Positions 26,001-49,275 of a DNA stretch of 64,000 bases are shown one piece after another. Both the position numbers and the translations under genes were made by a program. Positions within the stretch are counted from its first letter, which is position 1; the number at the start of each line of letters is the position of its first letter. The notes under the pieces are model-generated. The model worked only from the letters and a program-made list of their open reading frames with translations, did not search any database and was not told the DNA's origin. Source of the stretch: Dryobates pubescens (taxonomy: Eukaryota; Chordata; Aves; Piciformes; Picidae); NCBI RefSeq assembly GCF_014839835.1, contig NC_071616.1, positions 29,529,307 through 29,593,306 of the forward strand. Reading direction: 5' to 3'.

Positions 26001-29000
26001 CTCAGCTGCTTGCACAGATTCGTTAGACAGTTACCAACTCTGGGGCTACAAGTTTGCTAGACAATGAAAAGAGACCCTGCAGCCAAGCAGCTGACTTGAC
26101 TGTTTTCAAAACAACAAACAATGCAGTACTTAAGCAGCTCTCACCAGTCACACAAAGTCAAAGCTCTGTGCAATGTATGCTGCAATACTGATAGGAGAGG
26201 AATGTTACAATTGTATGTACATCAGTAAGCAGCAGACTTTCTAAGTTCGGAGATTCCAATGCCCCTGCCCTTTTACAGCCAGAATGCACAGATGTGGCAG
26301 AGCACTTGCAACAGGAAATCACGGCAGTACACGTTCAGCAAACTAGGATTGTTTTAAATACCATTTTAGAAAGCTCAAGGAATTAAAAAAAGACTGATGT
26401 CATAATAAAAAGTCACTGAATACCAGGAAGATTTTTTTTCACTATTTAGGAGTCCAGCTACAAAATTTCCTTTTAATTCTAGAATTTAATTTGATAGAAT
26501 AAGATTGCAAATTATTGGACTACCTAATGCATTATTAAGAAGCAGAATGGTACAATCAATACAATGAAACAAAAAGCAAAAGTATCATTTAGTCCAACAA
26601 GTTACACAAAGCTGTGCATTCAAAAACTTAAAGGCCAATGGAGTGCTGCATATATTAGAAGTTTATGCATAGACAAGAAGTAAGAGTCTTGTAATTCCTT
26701 GTTGTTCGGTGTTAACCCAGTATCAGTTGGTAAAGCAAGAATTGCCAAGAGTACACAGGATTTGCCTTCAGTGCTCTACTCCATTTGCATTAACAATACC
26801 AAGTCTCATTCTATCTTCTCTTACAATGGGACCATACAAAATGTAGCTTTATAATCCTGGTGGATTCTAACCCTGTCCTTAGTCATGACCTAAACGATAA
26901 ATCAAGTAAGTCAAACCACCTAGACCTGCAGACCCTGCTGCGTGATCCATGAGTAAATTTAACTCTAATGATGTTCATAATCCTAATTTAATCTTATCCT
27001 GAAGAAAAACATATCCCATTCTTCTGATAAAATAAGATTACAAACACTGAAAGAGCTGCCAGTTCCCCCCTCAAATATTAACTCATGTCTCTCTATACAA
27101 AACTCAGAAAAATTTAACATAAACTGTCAACAGTGCCCTCCTCCCAACCAATGCAACAATAGCCTATGGGCTAGTCTAACCACATTTTAAAAAGTCAAAA
27201 TTAATGAAAGCAAAGTCCAAAAGTAAATAAAAAACTATTTCACACAAGAACAAAAGTAGTATTTTGGACAGTTATGGAAATCAGAACTACAAAAAGTCAC
27301 TACTGAATTTCTGTGTTAAACATGATGATAACTATTCAAGTCAACAATACAGAAACAAAAGCTGGGCTGAAGAACAGTTGCCATCAAGACCGAGAGGAAG
27401 CAGATTAGGATCATGGTCTGCAATACCAGAGAGTTTTTTGACTGCAACAGAAACTAAATTTAGACACAGTTACATAAAAAATACTAATAGCCTTAACACT
27501 TTTAATCAGCATAAGAGGTTTAGAGATACACAAATGATTTAAAGTCTGTTGACTAGTTTTATACTGCATTTGCAATATTGTGCATTAGTAAAATCATGGA
27601 GATTATGAAAGAAATACTAAAACATAATAAAATTACATAAAACATGAAAAACAAGCTATACAGCAACGACTGCAACTTTCCCAGAACACCTCAGTAACAA
27701 TTTCTCTACAGATTCCTGCAGCATGAGGGCTAACCTACCTAACTAATGCAACACAAGTACCTGGTAGTACCAAGAAAAGATCTTGGACTCTTTACAAATG
27801 CAGTATTAACTCATGTGATCCTACAAAGGGCAAGAACTAAAACGCTTACTATCTCATACTGTTGCACACTGCTGATCCACAGCTAGTGCAACAGCACAGA
27901 GTGATCTGGCAGGCTTTCAAATGCCAGGTCTGGTGTGGTGACGTGCAATATGCTCTGCCAGCTGTGCAACTCCTTCAGGAGCTGCAAAATGGCAAAACAA
28001 GTAATTCCCTGATGATTTTTAAGGATAGTTCACTATCATGGCTTGCAGGGCACCTATCAATAATTTATGAAGTACTGATCAAACTATGCTCAGTTTTTTT
28101 TCCTCTTTACAGCAGCTACACCATATCCCAGGAAACAGCAGAATACGCAACAGTACTGCCCCAATACAAAGAATTACTTGGGTAAGCTACAACTGTTGCC
28201 CTGAGCACAAAGTAAAATTGCAAAACAGGCAGAAGTGTTATCGTATGTCCCATCTCCCACTTCTTAATGTCATCTACACCATGAAAACACTTTCAGTTCA
28301 CATCTTGAAGCATACGCAACAGGCCAGTTAGTAAGATGTGGCAGTAATACTTCTTTTTTACTCAAATAGTTCATTGCACAACATTGTCAGAAAGGGTTCT
28401 TTAAAAGCTTGTTTCTATCACTATGTACCAGCAGACAGAAATTAAACAGCTGACAGTCCTACTGATTTTAGTGATGTCTACATGTTCCTCTTCTTTTTTT
28501 TCAAGGATGTCTCAAAACCCTCTAGTACAACTTTCCTATAAAATCTGACTGTTACTACTGATAAAGACATATTACCTATTTCTTTCAGAATTATTCCTGA
28601 GAAACATTGGTGTTAACAGCTGAGATAAGCACACTACAGAACTTACCCAGATGGGTTCAAAAGAGGAAAGAACCTCAAACTGACTTTGATGCAGCTACTG
28701 TGAAATACACCTTAATGCAAGAATTATCACTGATACCTGGCCAGACACTTCTGAAGCCAATTGCTCTTCCTACAAGAATAGAGAAGTCTGGACAGGAAGC
28801 AGTAGTTTCTCCAGATCACGTTAATTGCAATGGTTTTATGTAAAACAACAACTACAAACAAAACCCAACAAAGGACTAGCTTTCCCCTCATAAGCTATTT
28901 TTTCTTTGCAGGAATTCATTCTCAGTGATGTAAGATGGCTCTACCTAGAGATCCTGTTCTGATATATGCAGCTGCAAAGAGGTCTAAAAAGCAACTGTGC

Positions 29001-29498
29001 TCTGTGTCACAGATTTATGGTTCAGAACTGGTGAGACAGCTAAACTAGACTCCTTGCAGACAAGGCAACTGAATTGACAACTCTAAAATCTATTGATGAA
29101 ACCACCAGCTTGACAAACCAACTCCTCCAAGTGTAGATGCTTAACAACTGTGTTGCAAAGAGCTCATTCTTCATAACCAACACCTAAATGTCCCTATAAA
29201 CCGACTTGCCACAGCCAAAGGAAAAAAAATATTGGATACATCTGAAAAAACCTTTATTAGAGATGGAATAGTTCCTTAGCTCAAAAAGTTCTGGCAGTAG
29301 CGTGACATTATATACTACCCTTTATTTTCTGCATCTCAAAAAGCCAGCAAGGGCTCCATGGCCACTACCAAATGACAAACTCCTATTGATTTCCCAATAT
29401 AACTTTCCAAATGTTAGGAAAACTGGTATCAATCTTGGGTTGACATGGAGAGAAAGTCAGGGTTTTGTTGGGCTTTTTTCAACTCAGATTACTAACAT
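23016..29498. other. Intergenic stretch, no gene seen
   Basis: About 6.5 kb. A relatively GC-rich patch (23470-24200) has overlapping short frames on both strands but no recognisable protein. The rest is AT-rich. No CPSF2 or SLC24A4 exon, tRNA or repeat family recognised. Confidence 0.4.
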
Positions 29499-29632
29499 TG
29501 CAGTCACCATCCCTGGAGGCATTCAAGAGAGGATTGGACGTGGCACTTGGTGCCATGGTTTAGTCATGAGGTCTGTGGTGACAGGTTGGACTCGATGATC
29601 TTTGAGGTCTCTTCCAACCTTGGTGATTCTGT
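29499..29632 (+). mobile_element. CR1 3'-end fragment (source-type tail of the SINE)
   Basis: Plus-strand CR1 end: 'cagtcaccatccctggaggcattcaagagaggattgga' (the end of ORF2), then 3'UTR 'ggtttagtcatgaggtctgtggtgacaggttggactcgatgatctttgaggtctcttccaacctt'. The last 69 bp (29563-29631) are nearly identical to the tail of the SINE at 17851-18026, so this is the CR1 subfamily whose end the SINE copied, or a close relative. Confidence 0.9.
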
Positions 29633-31807
29633 CTTTAAAATGATTTGTCAAAAATGCCCTTTAAAGAAGTTCTTGGCACTTCATAAAAACTGCACTGAAT
29701 ATGAGAACTATTTAAGAAAAGCTTCCACAACTGAAATCATGTATTTCCTCATTATGAAAATTTGTGAATACCAGATTGCAGTTACAAACTCTACTTTCTG
29801 GCAGATGCTCAGCTCATTATCATTCAGCTGTTGAACCACAGATCCAGCTTGCATCACCTAAGAGGATTATACAACAACAGGCAGGTTATTACTGCTTAAA
29901 GCAAACCTGCTTCTTCGTAACATTTTGCATTTCTATGGATCCTTCTTTTCCAGGAAGAGAGCTGCATGGCTTATTGGAAGTTTTACACAGAAATGCAGTC
30001 ACTTTTTCTTTTTACTTCCTATCACAGTGGTAATATATAACTTAACAAGGAGGGTAAAAAAAAGTGGACTGCACGAAATTATCTAGTTCTCTCATATCTG
30101 TATCTCCCGTATTTATCAAACTTCCACACCCTCACTACATGTAAGAAAACATGTAGTTTAAATATTACTTTCCCCCTTCTGTATACTTCTTTCATATGCT
30201 ACCTCTACTATACTACTTTTATATACTACTCTTCATCTTCTACCACTGTAAGCAAGCACTGAACTGCAACCACTGATCTTCAGCACCTGTCTATCAGAAA
30301 TACTAACATCTTTAATTAAGGAATTAAGAATATTACTAATGTAATTAACTGAGATCTGAAAAAATGCACTCTGATCTCTCACTTAGTACTGGTCAAGCAG
30401 TGTGACATACACACCTCATCATGCAGAGAGGACGCAACTTCAGACAAGCTAGAGTATTCACTGAAACATCTGCCCTGCTGGCAAACTTCATGGAAGATGA
30501 TTTTCTGCAAAAGCTTGTGTTAATATAATGGAAGTTTTCAACTTCATTGAAAGAAACAAAAGTAGACTTTCTGAAGATAAATATTGTTCACATCAACTTC
30601 AGCTGAATTTGAATCAATAGTCAAAAAAAAGAAACTAAAGTGATACAAAAGTTTATGATCACACTGTCTGGTCTTCACTCCTTTCTTAAAACCAGCACTA
30701 TTTTTACTTTGATCTCCTAAGGGTGTTTTTCAATATTAGTGCATTCCATGCTGGCATGCATGATCTCTGCCCAGCTTAAGCCCTCAAGTTAGAAGTCCTA
30801 AGACCAATATGCTCATGTACAAAGTAATTGACTTTATAAAAGTTCACTAGTATCAGCATCAACAGTAATACAATGGTATTCGCTAACAAGCATCCAGTAT
30901 CATATAGATTTACATAGTGTTGCTACAAGACTTACAAACCCAGAGCATTTCTGTGAAGTCCTGGCTGTCAATGTAATGGAAAACAAACAGACAAAATGTC
31001 TTGAGCCATTCAGTCATTCCTAGCCAAGAGTTCCTCCGTGTAACAAAATATACTCTCACTCAGCATTAAGTTCTCAAGATTTTTATATTTTTACTATACA
31101 TAGTTCTAGCAGGTGTTAGGATGTGGGTTTCTTTGCCCTCCCCCATCCCCCCATGTTTCACATATGGGCAGGGAAGAAAAGGATTAAATAAACTCTTTAG
31201 TGGCCATTTGTTTGCATAAGTTAACATCTGAGAAACTAAGGTACCCCAAACTGTGCTCATATTCACCTAAAAAGGTAAGGTCAATTCCTAGCATCAGCAG
31301 CTACAGCAAGTGCCACTGTCAACTAGAATGAAAAGTGGCACAAAAGAAGCAACTGCAATGAAACATGGCACAAAAGTATTGTTTATATAAACCAGGCAAA
31401 CTCAGCTTTCAGAGAATGGATTTGCCTGAACTTGGCTCATGGCACTCTGGACATAATAGCAGGGCACAGAAAAAACTTCAGGATGAAAAAGAAGGCTTGG
31501 AAAATACTTTTTAGCTGGAATAACTGTGCAAAAGCTAGAAGTTACAAACTCAACAGGTTTGTACAGAAGTTATTCTGAAGCATACAATTACTGGATTTTA
31601 AACTGCCTGGCAATATTACCTAGTCTTCTAGTAGTTGTTTGATACTGCAGGTTAATACTTCATATAAAAAACTAAATTCTTTTGGAAACAAAATCTGTAA
31701 CATGAAGCAGACACCATATTAACTGCAACCAGACTAACACTAGGGGCAAGTTTTGGTAGTCTAGTTTTAGGTCATCTTACCAAAAATGTACTTTAACCAA
31801 CTTCCAT
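29633..31807. other. Intergenic stretch downstream of CPSF2, no gene seen
   Basis: AT-rich. Minus-strand AATAAA hexamers at 29321-29326 and 29253-29258 could serve as distal CPSF2 poly(A) signals, but the sequence after them is not clearly GU-rich. Otherwise nothing recognised. Confidence 0.35.
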
Positions 31808-31986
31808 TTAAAAAAAAAACCAAACCAAAACACAAACCCACAAACCAACCAACCAACAACCAAAAAACCCCAACACATTCAAGGCTGTTCCTCAATTGAA
31901 GCTACTTTAAAAAACAAACAAACAACCCCAACACCAATGAAAACTCAACCAACCACCCAAAACCCAGGAAAGAACAAAACCAAAAG
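31808..31986 (-). repeat. A/C-rich tract (GT-rich on CPSF2 sense strand)
   Basis: Two blocks (31808-31877 and 31910-31984) made nearly only of A and C on the plus strand, with CAAA, CCAACCAACCAA and CCCAAAACCC patterns. On the CPSF2 sense strand they are G/T-rich and begin about 20 bases after a minus-strand ATTAAA. They may therefore act as the GU-rich downstream element of that gene's poly(A) site. Confidence 0.75.
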
Positions 31987-32003
31987 CAGCTAGCAATTCC
32001 CTA

Positions 32004-32009
32004 TTTAAT
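32004..32009 (-). terminator. CPSF2: Candidate CPSF2 poly(A) signal (ATTAAA)
   Basis: Minus-strand ATTAAA lies about 370 bases after the CPSF2 stop codon and is preceded by AATAAG. A long G/U-rich stretch follows it in the transcript. Signal and downstream element together suggest a proximal cleavage site near 31,985. Distal sites further left cannot be excluded. Confidence 0.45.
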
Positions 32010-32375
32010 CTTATTTTGGAATGGAAAAATTACTATAAAAATTGTATTTTGTACTCTTTGGCAGGGAATCTATGAAACCAAAGTACGTCCTGACATACTG
32101 AACCTTTCCTGAGGGAAGGTTTCCTAGTGATGAACTCATTTAATGTGTTATGGGGGGGATGGCAAGTCATAACAGTTTTGAAGTTGTCAACATGGAATGT
32201 ACCAACAGACTTATAAAGAACGACAGTAGCAGACATTTACATGTTCAGGGCAGTTAGCTGTTCTTTATGAAGTAAGTTTCCCCTGCATAAATTAGAAAAC
32301 TACAAAAACTCAAAATTGGGAGAAATCCCCACTGCCTTTAAAAGTTCCAAGTAAAAACATCTTGCAGCACTTTCC

Positions 32376-45278
<12,903 letters not shown>

Positions 45279-45871
45279 TTAGTTATGAATACCACTCAAT
45301 AAAGCTACTGGACATCAGTTAAACCTCGGATATTAACTTTGGATCCGTATAGATCTTTTATTATCAGAAAAATGGGGGGTGGGATGTTTAGGGTGGTGTT
45401 ACAATTAGACAAAAAAACCAAGAACAAACTCCACACAAAATTATAAAAACCAAACGAGCCAACAAACCAACGCACCGATTCTAAGTCATCTAACAGCAGC
45501 TCCTCCTTGGATCGGGTAAAAGCACCTGGACCTGGTGCATCCAGGGCTGTAGACCCTCAAAGCCCAGGAACTGCCTGAAGGGGGCCCAGCACCGGGTGGG
45601 CTGAGGGTTCTGCACAGGAGGGCTCAAGCGCCCTAACACCGAGAAAGCGACCCGGCACTGATGAAACGAGTCTCACCGGCCCAGACTGCAATGAAAGGCG
45701 CGAGCCCTGCGCCCACTTCAGTCGCAAGATAAAATGAAAGAAAATGCCAGCTCGGGTAGCATAAGCCAAGCGCTTCACGCCTCAGCCCAGGCCGAGTGCG
45801 ACTCTGGGACTCAGGAGGAAAGGCGCATTCGCAATGAGAGCCGGGGCCGGCCGCAGCGCTGACCTCCAAGA

Positions 45872-45889
45872 GCCGCCGCCGCCGCCGCC
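45872..45889 (-). repeat. (GCC)6 / CGG-type trinucleotide repeat
   Basis: Six uninterrupted GCC units on the plus strand (GGC on the CPSF2 sense strand) start about five bases after a candidate exon 1 donor of CPSF2. Confidence 0.85.
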
Positions 45890-45894
45890 GCTAC

Positions 45895-46005
45895 CTGCCT
45901 CGTGGGCCGCCCGTGGGCCGCCCGCGTGCCGCCCAGCCTCTCTCAAGCCCACCGGAGCGAGAGCCCGCCACCTCCTCCCGGCACGACACCCTCCGCCATC
46001 TTGCG
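45895..46005 (-). other. CPSF2: Candidate non-coding exon 1 of CPSF2
   Basis: On the minus strand a CAG/GTAG donor sits at 45895/45894, and the exon would start close to the YY1 motif, which often marks start sites. A second possible donor (GGAG/GTCAGC) lies near 45865. The upstream limit is a guess. A transcript would settle it. Confidence 0.4.
45993..46003 (-). promoter_or_regulatory. YY1-type motif
   Basis: The minus strand reads CAAGATGGCGG, the classic YY1 site. It is oriented toward CPSF2 and sits at the expected start of that gene's first exon. Confidence 0.65.
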
Positions 46006-46030
46006 GAAGACGAGCGGAAGGAGAACGGAA
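46005..46030 (+). promoter_or_regulatory. Three ETS/GABP-type GGAA motifs at 11-bp spacing
   Basis: GGAA cores start at 46005 (GCGGAAGA), 46016 (GCGGAAGG) and 46027 (ACGGAAGC), exactly 11 bp apart and all on the plus strand. An opposite-strand CCGGAAG lies at 46117-46123. GABP (NRF-2) sites are characteristic of nuclear genes for respiratory-chain subunits such as NDUFB1. Binding is inferred. Confidence 0.6.
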
Positions 46031-46600
46031 GCTGAGCGGGTAACAGGCAGCACCACCGCGAGGCGGTGGGGGGTGACTGTCTCTCTCTCCCCCTGTCCCT
46101 GAGCGGGCCGTGGGCTCTTCCGGCCTGCTCTCACCGCCTGTTGCCCTTGGTGTGGCCGCTGCGCGGGGCTCGGCGGTAGCGGGGAACGGTAACAGCAGGG
46201 GATTTCGCGGGGGAGCGGGAGCTGCCGAGGTGGTGTTTCTGTGGTACCTGTGTCAGCCTTCTCTGGGAGCGCTTCGCCCGATCCCTGCTTCCTTCGGCTA
46301 AGACATGGGTCAGGCAGGGATTTATAGTGCCCATGCCCCTGCGGGCATGGGCGTGCGGGAGACGGTCGCCTTAGCAAGCAGGCTAGGAGCAGCATTTCTG
46401 TGTGTCCGGCGGGACCAGGAGGCTGGTAGGGCCCTCGTGGGCCAGTACCGTGAGCTCTGGCCTGAGCGGCCGGGACAGGGCAGCGTCTCCCGCCGCAGTC
46501 CCCCCGCGTTGCCTCCGCTGTTCGGCGTGCCGCCGGCCTAGAACAGCTGTGACGAACGACGCTGTGTCCTTCCTAGTTAGCATGCAGAGCTCACGGCTGT

Positions 46601-47130
46601 ATGATTTCATGGTGTCACATAACTTGCAGCAAGACGCAGATCTGGAAGGCTTTGTTTAAGTTGGAAAAGGGTCATTGGATTTTAGAAATGTCCTTTATTC
46701 CTTGCCTGTCAATTACCCACTATGTACAGCTCATCTTTCAGTCTTGTGACCCGTAATCATGCACCAGTTAGAGGACTCTAGATTGTAAGTGCATTTGTAA
46801 TGTTTTACAGAACAGCAAATTTCTGTATCAGTAAAGTAAGTTGAATGGGTAAACTACTCTAGAAAATTTAAATTGAACTGTTTGATTAGAGACGTTCTAT
46901 TTCTCATTAATTTTAGGACAAAATCCTATTTTCTGAGGCTGAGACTAGTTATGATTATTTCTAAGAAACTCTGTGGACTTGAAAATCGCATGTGACTGGG
47001 GGAGGTGTTTGATGGCCCTCATGTTGATTATGCCAGTATAGGATTACATTGAGATTAAAGGTGCGAGGTATGGAATGCTTTCAATGTACAGTTTTATCAG
47101 TAACTCATCCTTTAATGGTTTTCTTTCTAG
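46601..47130 (+). other. NDUFB1: NDUFB1 5' intron (part)
   Basis: Sequence between the CpG island and the NDUFB1 start-codon exon. The exon has a TTTCTTTCTAG acceptor just before 47131, so an upstream non-coding exon must lie in the CpG island. Several GT donors are possible and I could not choose between them. Confidence 0.55.
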
Positions 47131-47135
47131 CAGTC

Positions 47136-48446
47136 ATGGTGAATTTTGCCCAAGCTGTGCGTGATCACTGGGTTCACATCTTCGTTCCCTTGGGATTTGT
47201 GATTGGATGCTATTGGGACAGAAAGAATGATGAAAAACTATCTGCCTTCAGAAACAAGAGCTTATTATATAGAAGGTGCTTGGAAAGTGCTTCTCTGTTC
47301 ATTTTGAGTCTCTTAAGTATGAAAAAAAAAAAAATCAGTAACATTGTCAAAATATTAAAGGGAAGAAAGCCCTAAAAATGTCAGCAAGCATTCCTGTAAG
47401 GTCACTAATGCCCTCTGAAAATTGGGGCTTTAGGATCTATCTTAGTCACGAAGAAAGGTTCCCTAACTGCTGCCAAGTTCTTCGTTAGAAAGTCTGGAAA
47501 CTTATTTGGTCTCTCTAAAACTTCAGTGAAAATGGCAGTGCTTGAACTTTTGGTTTTTTCAGTGTATTATAGCAATCTTCTGTCTTAAATTTAAAATAGT
47601 CACAGCACTTGTTGACAAAAACATTTTTATAAGTTTGTGTCTTTAAAAATAATAACCAGGGGGTTTAAAATTAACATTTATGTTGCCAACTGCTGCACCT
47701 TCGCTGAGGGGTGTGATGATGTACACTGACCAGCCTGGGCTTACTGGTTGACTTTCCAGGGACAATTTAGATAAGTGAATGTATTGCCTCCTTTGTGTCA
47801 GTTCTCCTAATTTTGTCTTATACCATAGGGTTAATGGAACAACAGCCAAAAAAAGAAATCATGCTGCATAGCATAGTTTAATAGTAAAAATGTTATTACC
47901 AGTTTGCAGGTGGACTTTTTTTACCCTGATCTTGCCTCAATTACTTCTGAATATGAAAGTAGTCATATGATTCACTCCACACTCCACTGTTACCTTAGCA
48001 CTTTTCTTGCTGCTGAAGTTGGGCTGGTGTTTTGGCATATTGCAAAAATCCCCACTGCTTTCACACCTAGTTCTCTTCCCCCTTAAGTAGTGATTGTTTT
48101 GTATTTGAAAGAAGTAGAATTTTTCCTTTTGAATCCCATTACGTAAAAAGTCTGTTCATTCCTCAGAGGTCTTTTGTGCTTCTGTGTAAATGAATGGAAG
48201 TTAGGGACTCAATCCAGTGAAGCTTTGGGTAGAAAAAGGGAAGCTTGTTAGTATTGTAGTATTCCTAACTGACTGAGTGCAAGGACAGTTAATTTTATAC
48301 ATAACTGTCAAAATCAAGGTAGATTATTGTAGATTAATCACATTCTTTAGTAATTATTCTACTAATATTAACCTCCTTTTCATCTCTTATTTTTATACAT
48401 TCTACATAGAGAGCTGAAGCCTGGTGAAGAAGCTACATGGAAGTAA
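47136..48446 (+). CDS. NDUFB1: NDUFB1, NADH:ubiquinone oxidoreductase subunit B1 (complex I MNLL subunit)
   Basis: Accessory single-pass membrane subunit of mitochondrial respiratory complex I. Two coding exons, 47136-47275 and 48410-48446, join at an arginine codon (AG/A) to give 58 residues, the usual family length. The protein starts [20 protein letters not shown] and ends [11 protein letters not shown]; human, as I recall it, starts [20 protein letters not shown] and ends ELQPSEEVTWK. A hydrophobic segment at about residues 13-26 ([14 protein letters not shown]) is the membrane helix. The ATG has G at -3 and +4. It lies five bases after the exon's CTAG acceptor, with a second possible acceptor (CAG) three bases on that would change only the 5'UTR. 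The donor is GTGCTT. Divergently transcribed from CPSF2; ATXN3 follows on the same strand. Confidence 0.96.
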
Positions 48447-48665
48447 AGGCTGCTGATGAAATGCAAAATATTTTCATTGAAATGTGTAGAGCTACAGAGA
48501 AGGATACCTATGATTCATCAGTGCTAGTTTAATGTTCAATCTTACTTTTTGGACAATGATTTCATTACATTACTAATATGTGTCCAGGAATTTTAGTAGT
48601 GTGTACCTGTTGAAAAACTTTTGTCTGCAGAACTCATACTCTGGAGCGGGGAGGAGGAATTATGT

Positions 48666-48671
48666 AATAAA
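48666..48671 (+). terminator. NDUFB1: NDUFB1 poly(A) signal AATAAA
   Basis: AATAAA lies 220 bases after the stop, and a GU-rich stretch (CTGTGGTGTGG, near 48710-48720) follows at the right distance. Cleavage is expected near 48,685-48,695. Confidence 0.85.
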
Positions 48672-48879
48672 GAAAAACTATGCAAAAATAATTTATGTTG
48701 TTACTGACGTCTGTGGTGTGGAATTCATGTATTTATAGGTCATTTGCGAACTGGCTTTCAAAGGAACGTAGGCCGAGTCTGAGCAAGCTTCTCTCCAGAG
48801 TTCTTTGTATACCGACCTGTCTGCAGCAGCAGCAGGCAGGTGCTGCCACTCTGACTGACTGTGAGCGTGGGAGGGTGGA

Positions 48880-49275
48880 ATGGTTGGCGGTGGGTAAGAA
48901 CGCGAAGGCAACCGTGCTACTGGGTGTCTGCGAAGCACGGTGACGTAGGGAGGGAGCGGGGAGATCAGGGTGTTAGGAAATCATGATAATAATATGAGAA
49001 GAACCGGTAATACGTGTCTGCTTGCACTCCTACCGGCTTGGCTTCCCGCTGCCTTCTCCTGGGCATACCAGCCCCTGGTGGCAGTTTAGCCTGGCAGCCT
49101 CCTTAGCAGCAGAGGGCGCTGTCACAACTGCCAGGCCTCCCGCGAGCTTCCCATCGACGGCGTAGGCTCGCAGACGGCGCGTTCGGATTTGCTGCAGTGG
49201 ATCGTCGAGCAAGGGAAGCTTTGGTTGGCTGGTGGAGTCACGTGAGGCGGAGGTTGCTGGCCATTGACAATAAAC
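48880..49275 (+). promoter_or_regulatory. ATXN3: ATXN3 promoter and 5'UTR region
   Basis: CpG-enriched segment between the NDUFB1 poly(A) site and the ATXN3 start; CpG richness continues into intron 1. It holds a CRE-like TGACGTAG (48941-48948) and a GTCACGTGA E-box (49237-49245). No TATA box is seen. ATXN3 transcription must start within about 600 bp of the end of NDUFB1. Confidence 0.7.
49237..49245 (+). promoter_or_regulatory. ATXN3: E-box GTCACGTGA (USF/TFEB-type), 30 bp before ATXN3 ATG
   Basis: The palindromic core CACGTG (49239-49244) with GT before and A after matches the first nine bases of the CLEAR consensus GTCACGTGAC. It would be in the 5'UTR or core promoter. Confidence 0.55.

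Larger units (their letters stand above)
45500..46600. promoter_or_regulatory. CpG-rich bidirectional promoter, CPSF2 / NDUFB1
   Basis: A sharp rise in G+C and CpG between the CPSF2 5' exons (minus) and NDUFB1 (plus). The centre near 45,990-46,125 holds a YY1-type motif, ETS-type GGAA motifs and no TATA box, as expected of a housekeeping bidirectional promoter. CPSF2 and NDUFB1 are head to head in human as well. Exact start sites cannot be read from sequence. Confidence 0.8.

Noticed and set aside
1-32000. Exons of SLC24A4, expected beyond CPSF2 by synteny with human
   Set aside because: I compared minus-strand frames with the conserved transporter segments I remember and found none. The gene probably starts left of the window.
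45943-46395. Minus-strand frame of 150 codons across the CPSF2/NDUFB1 promoter
   Set aside because: Pro/Arg-rich composition typical of CpG islands read as protein; it overlaps the promoter motifs and has no homology I recognise.
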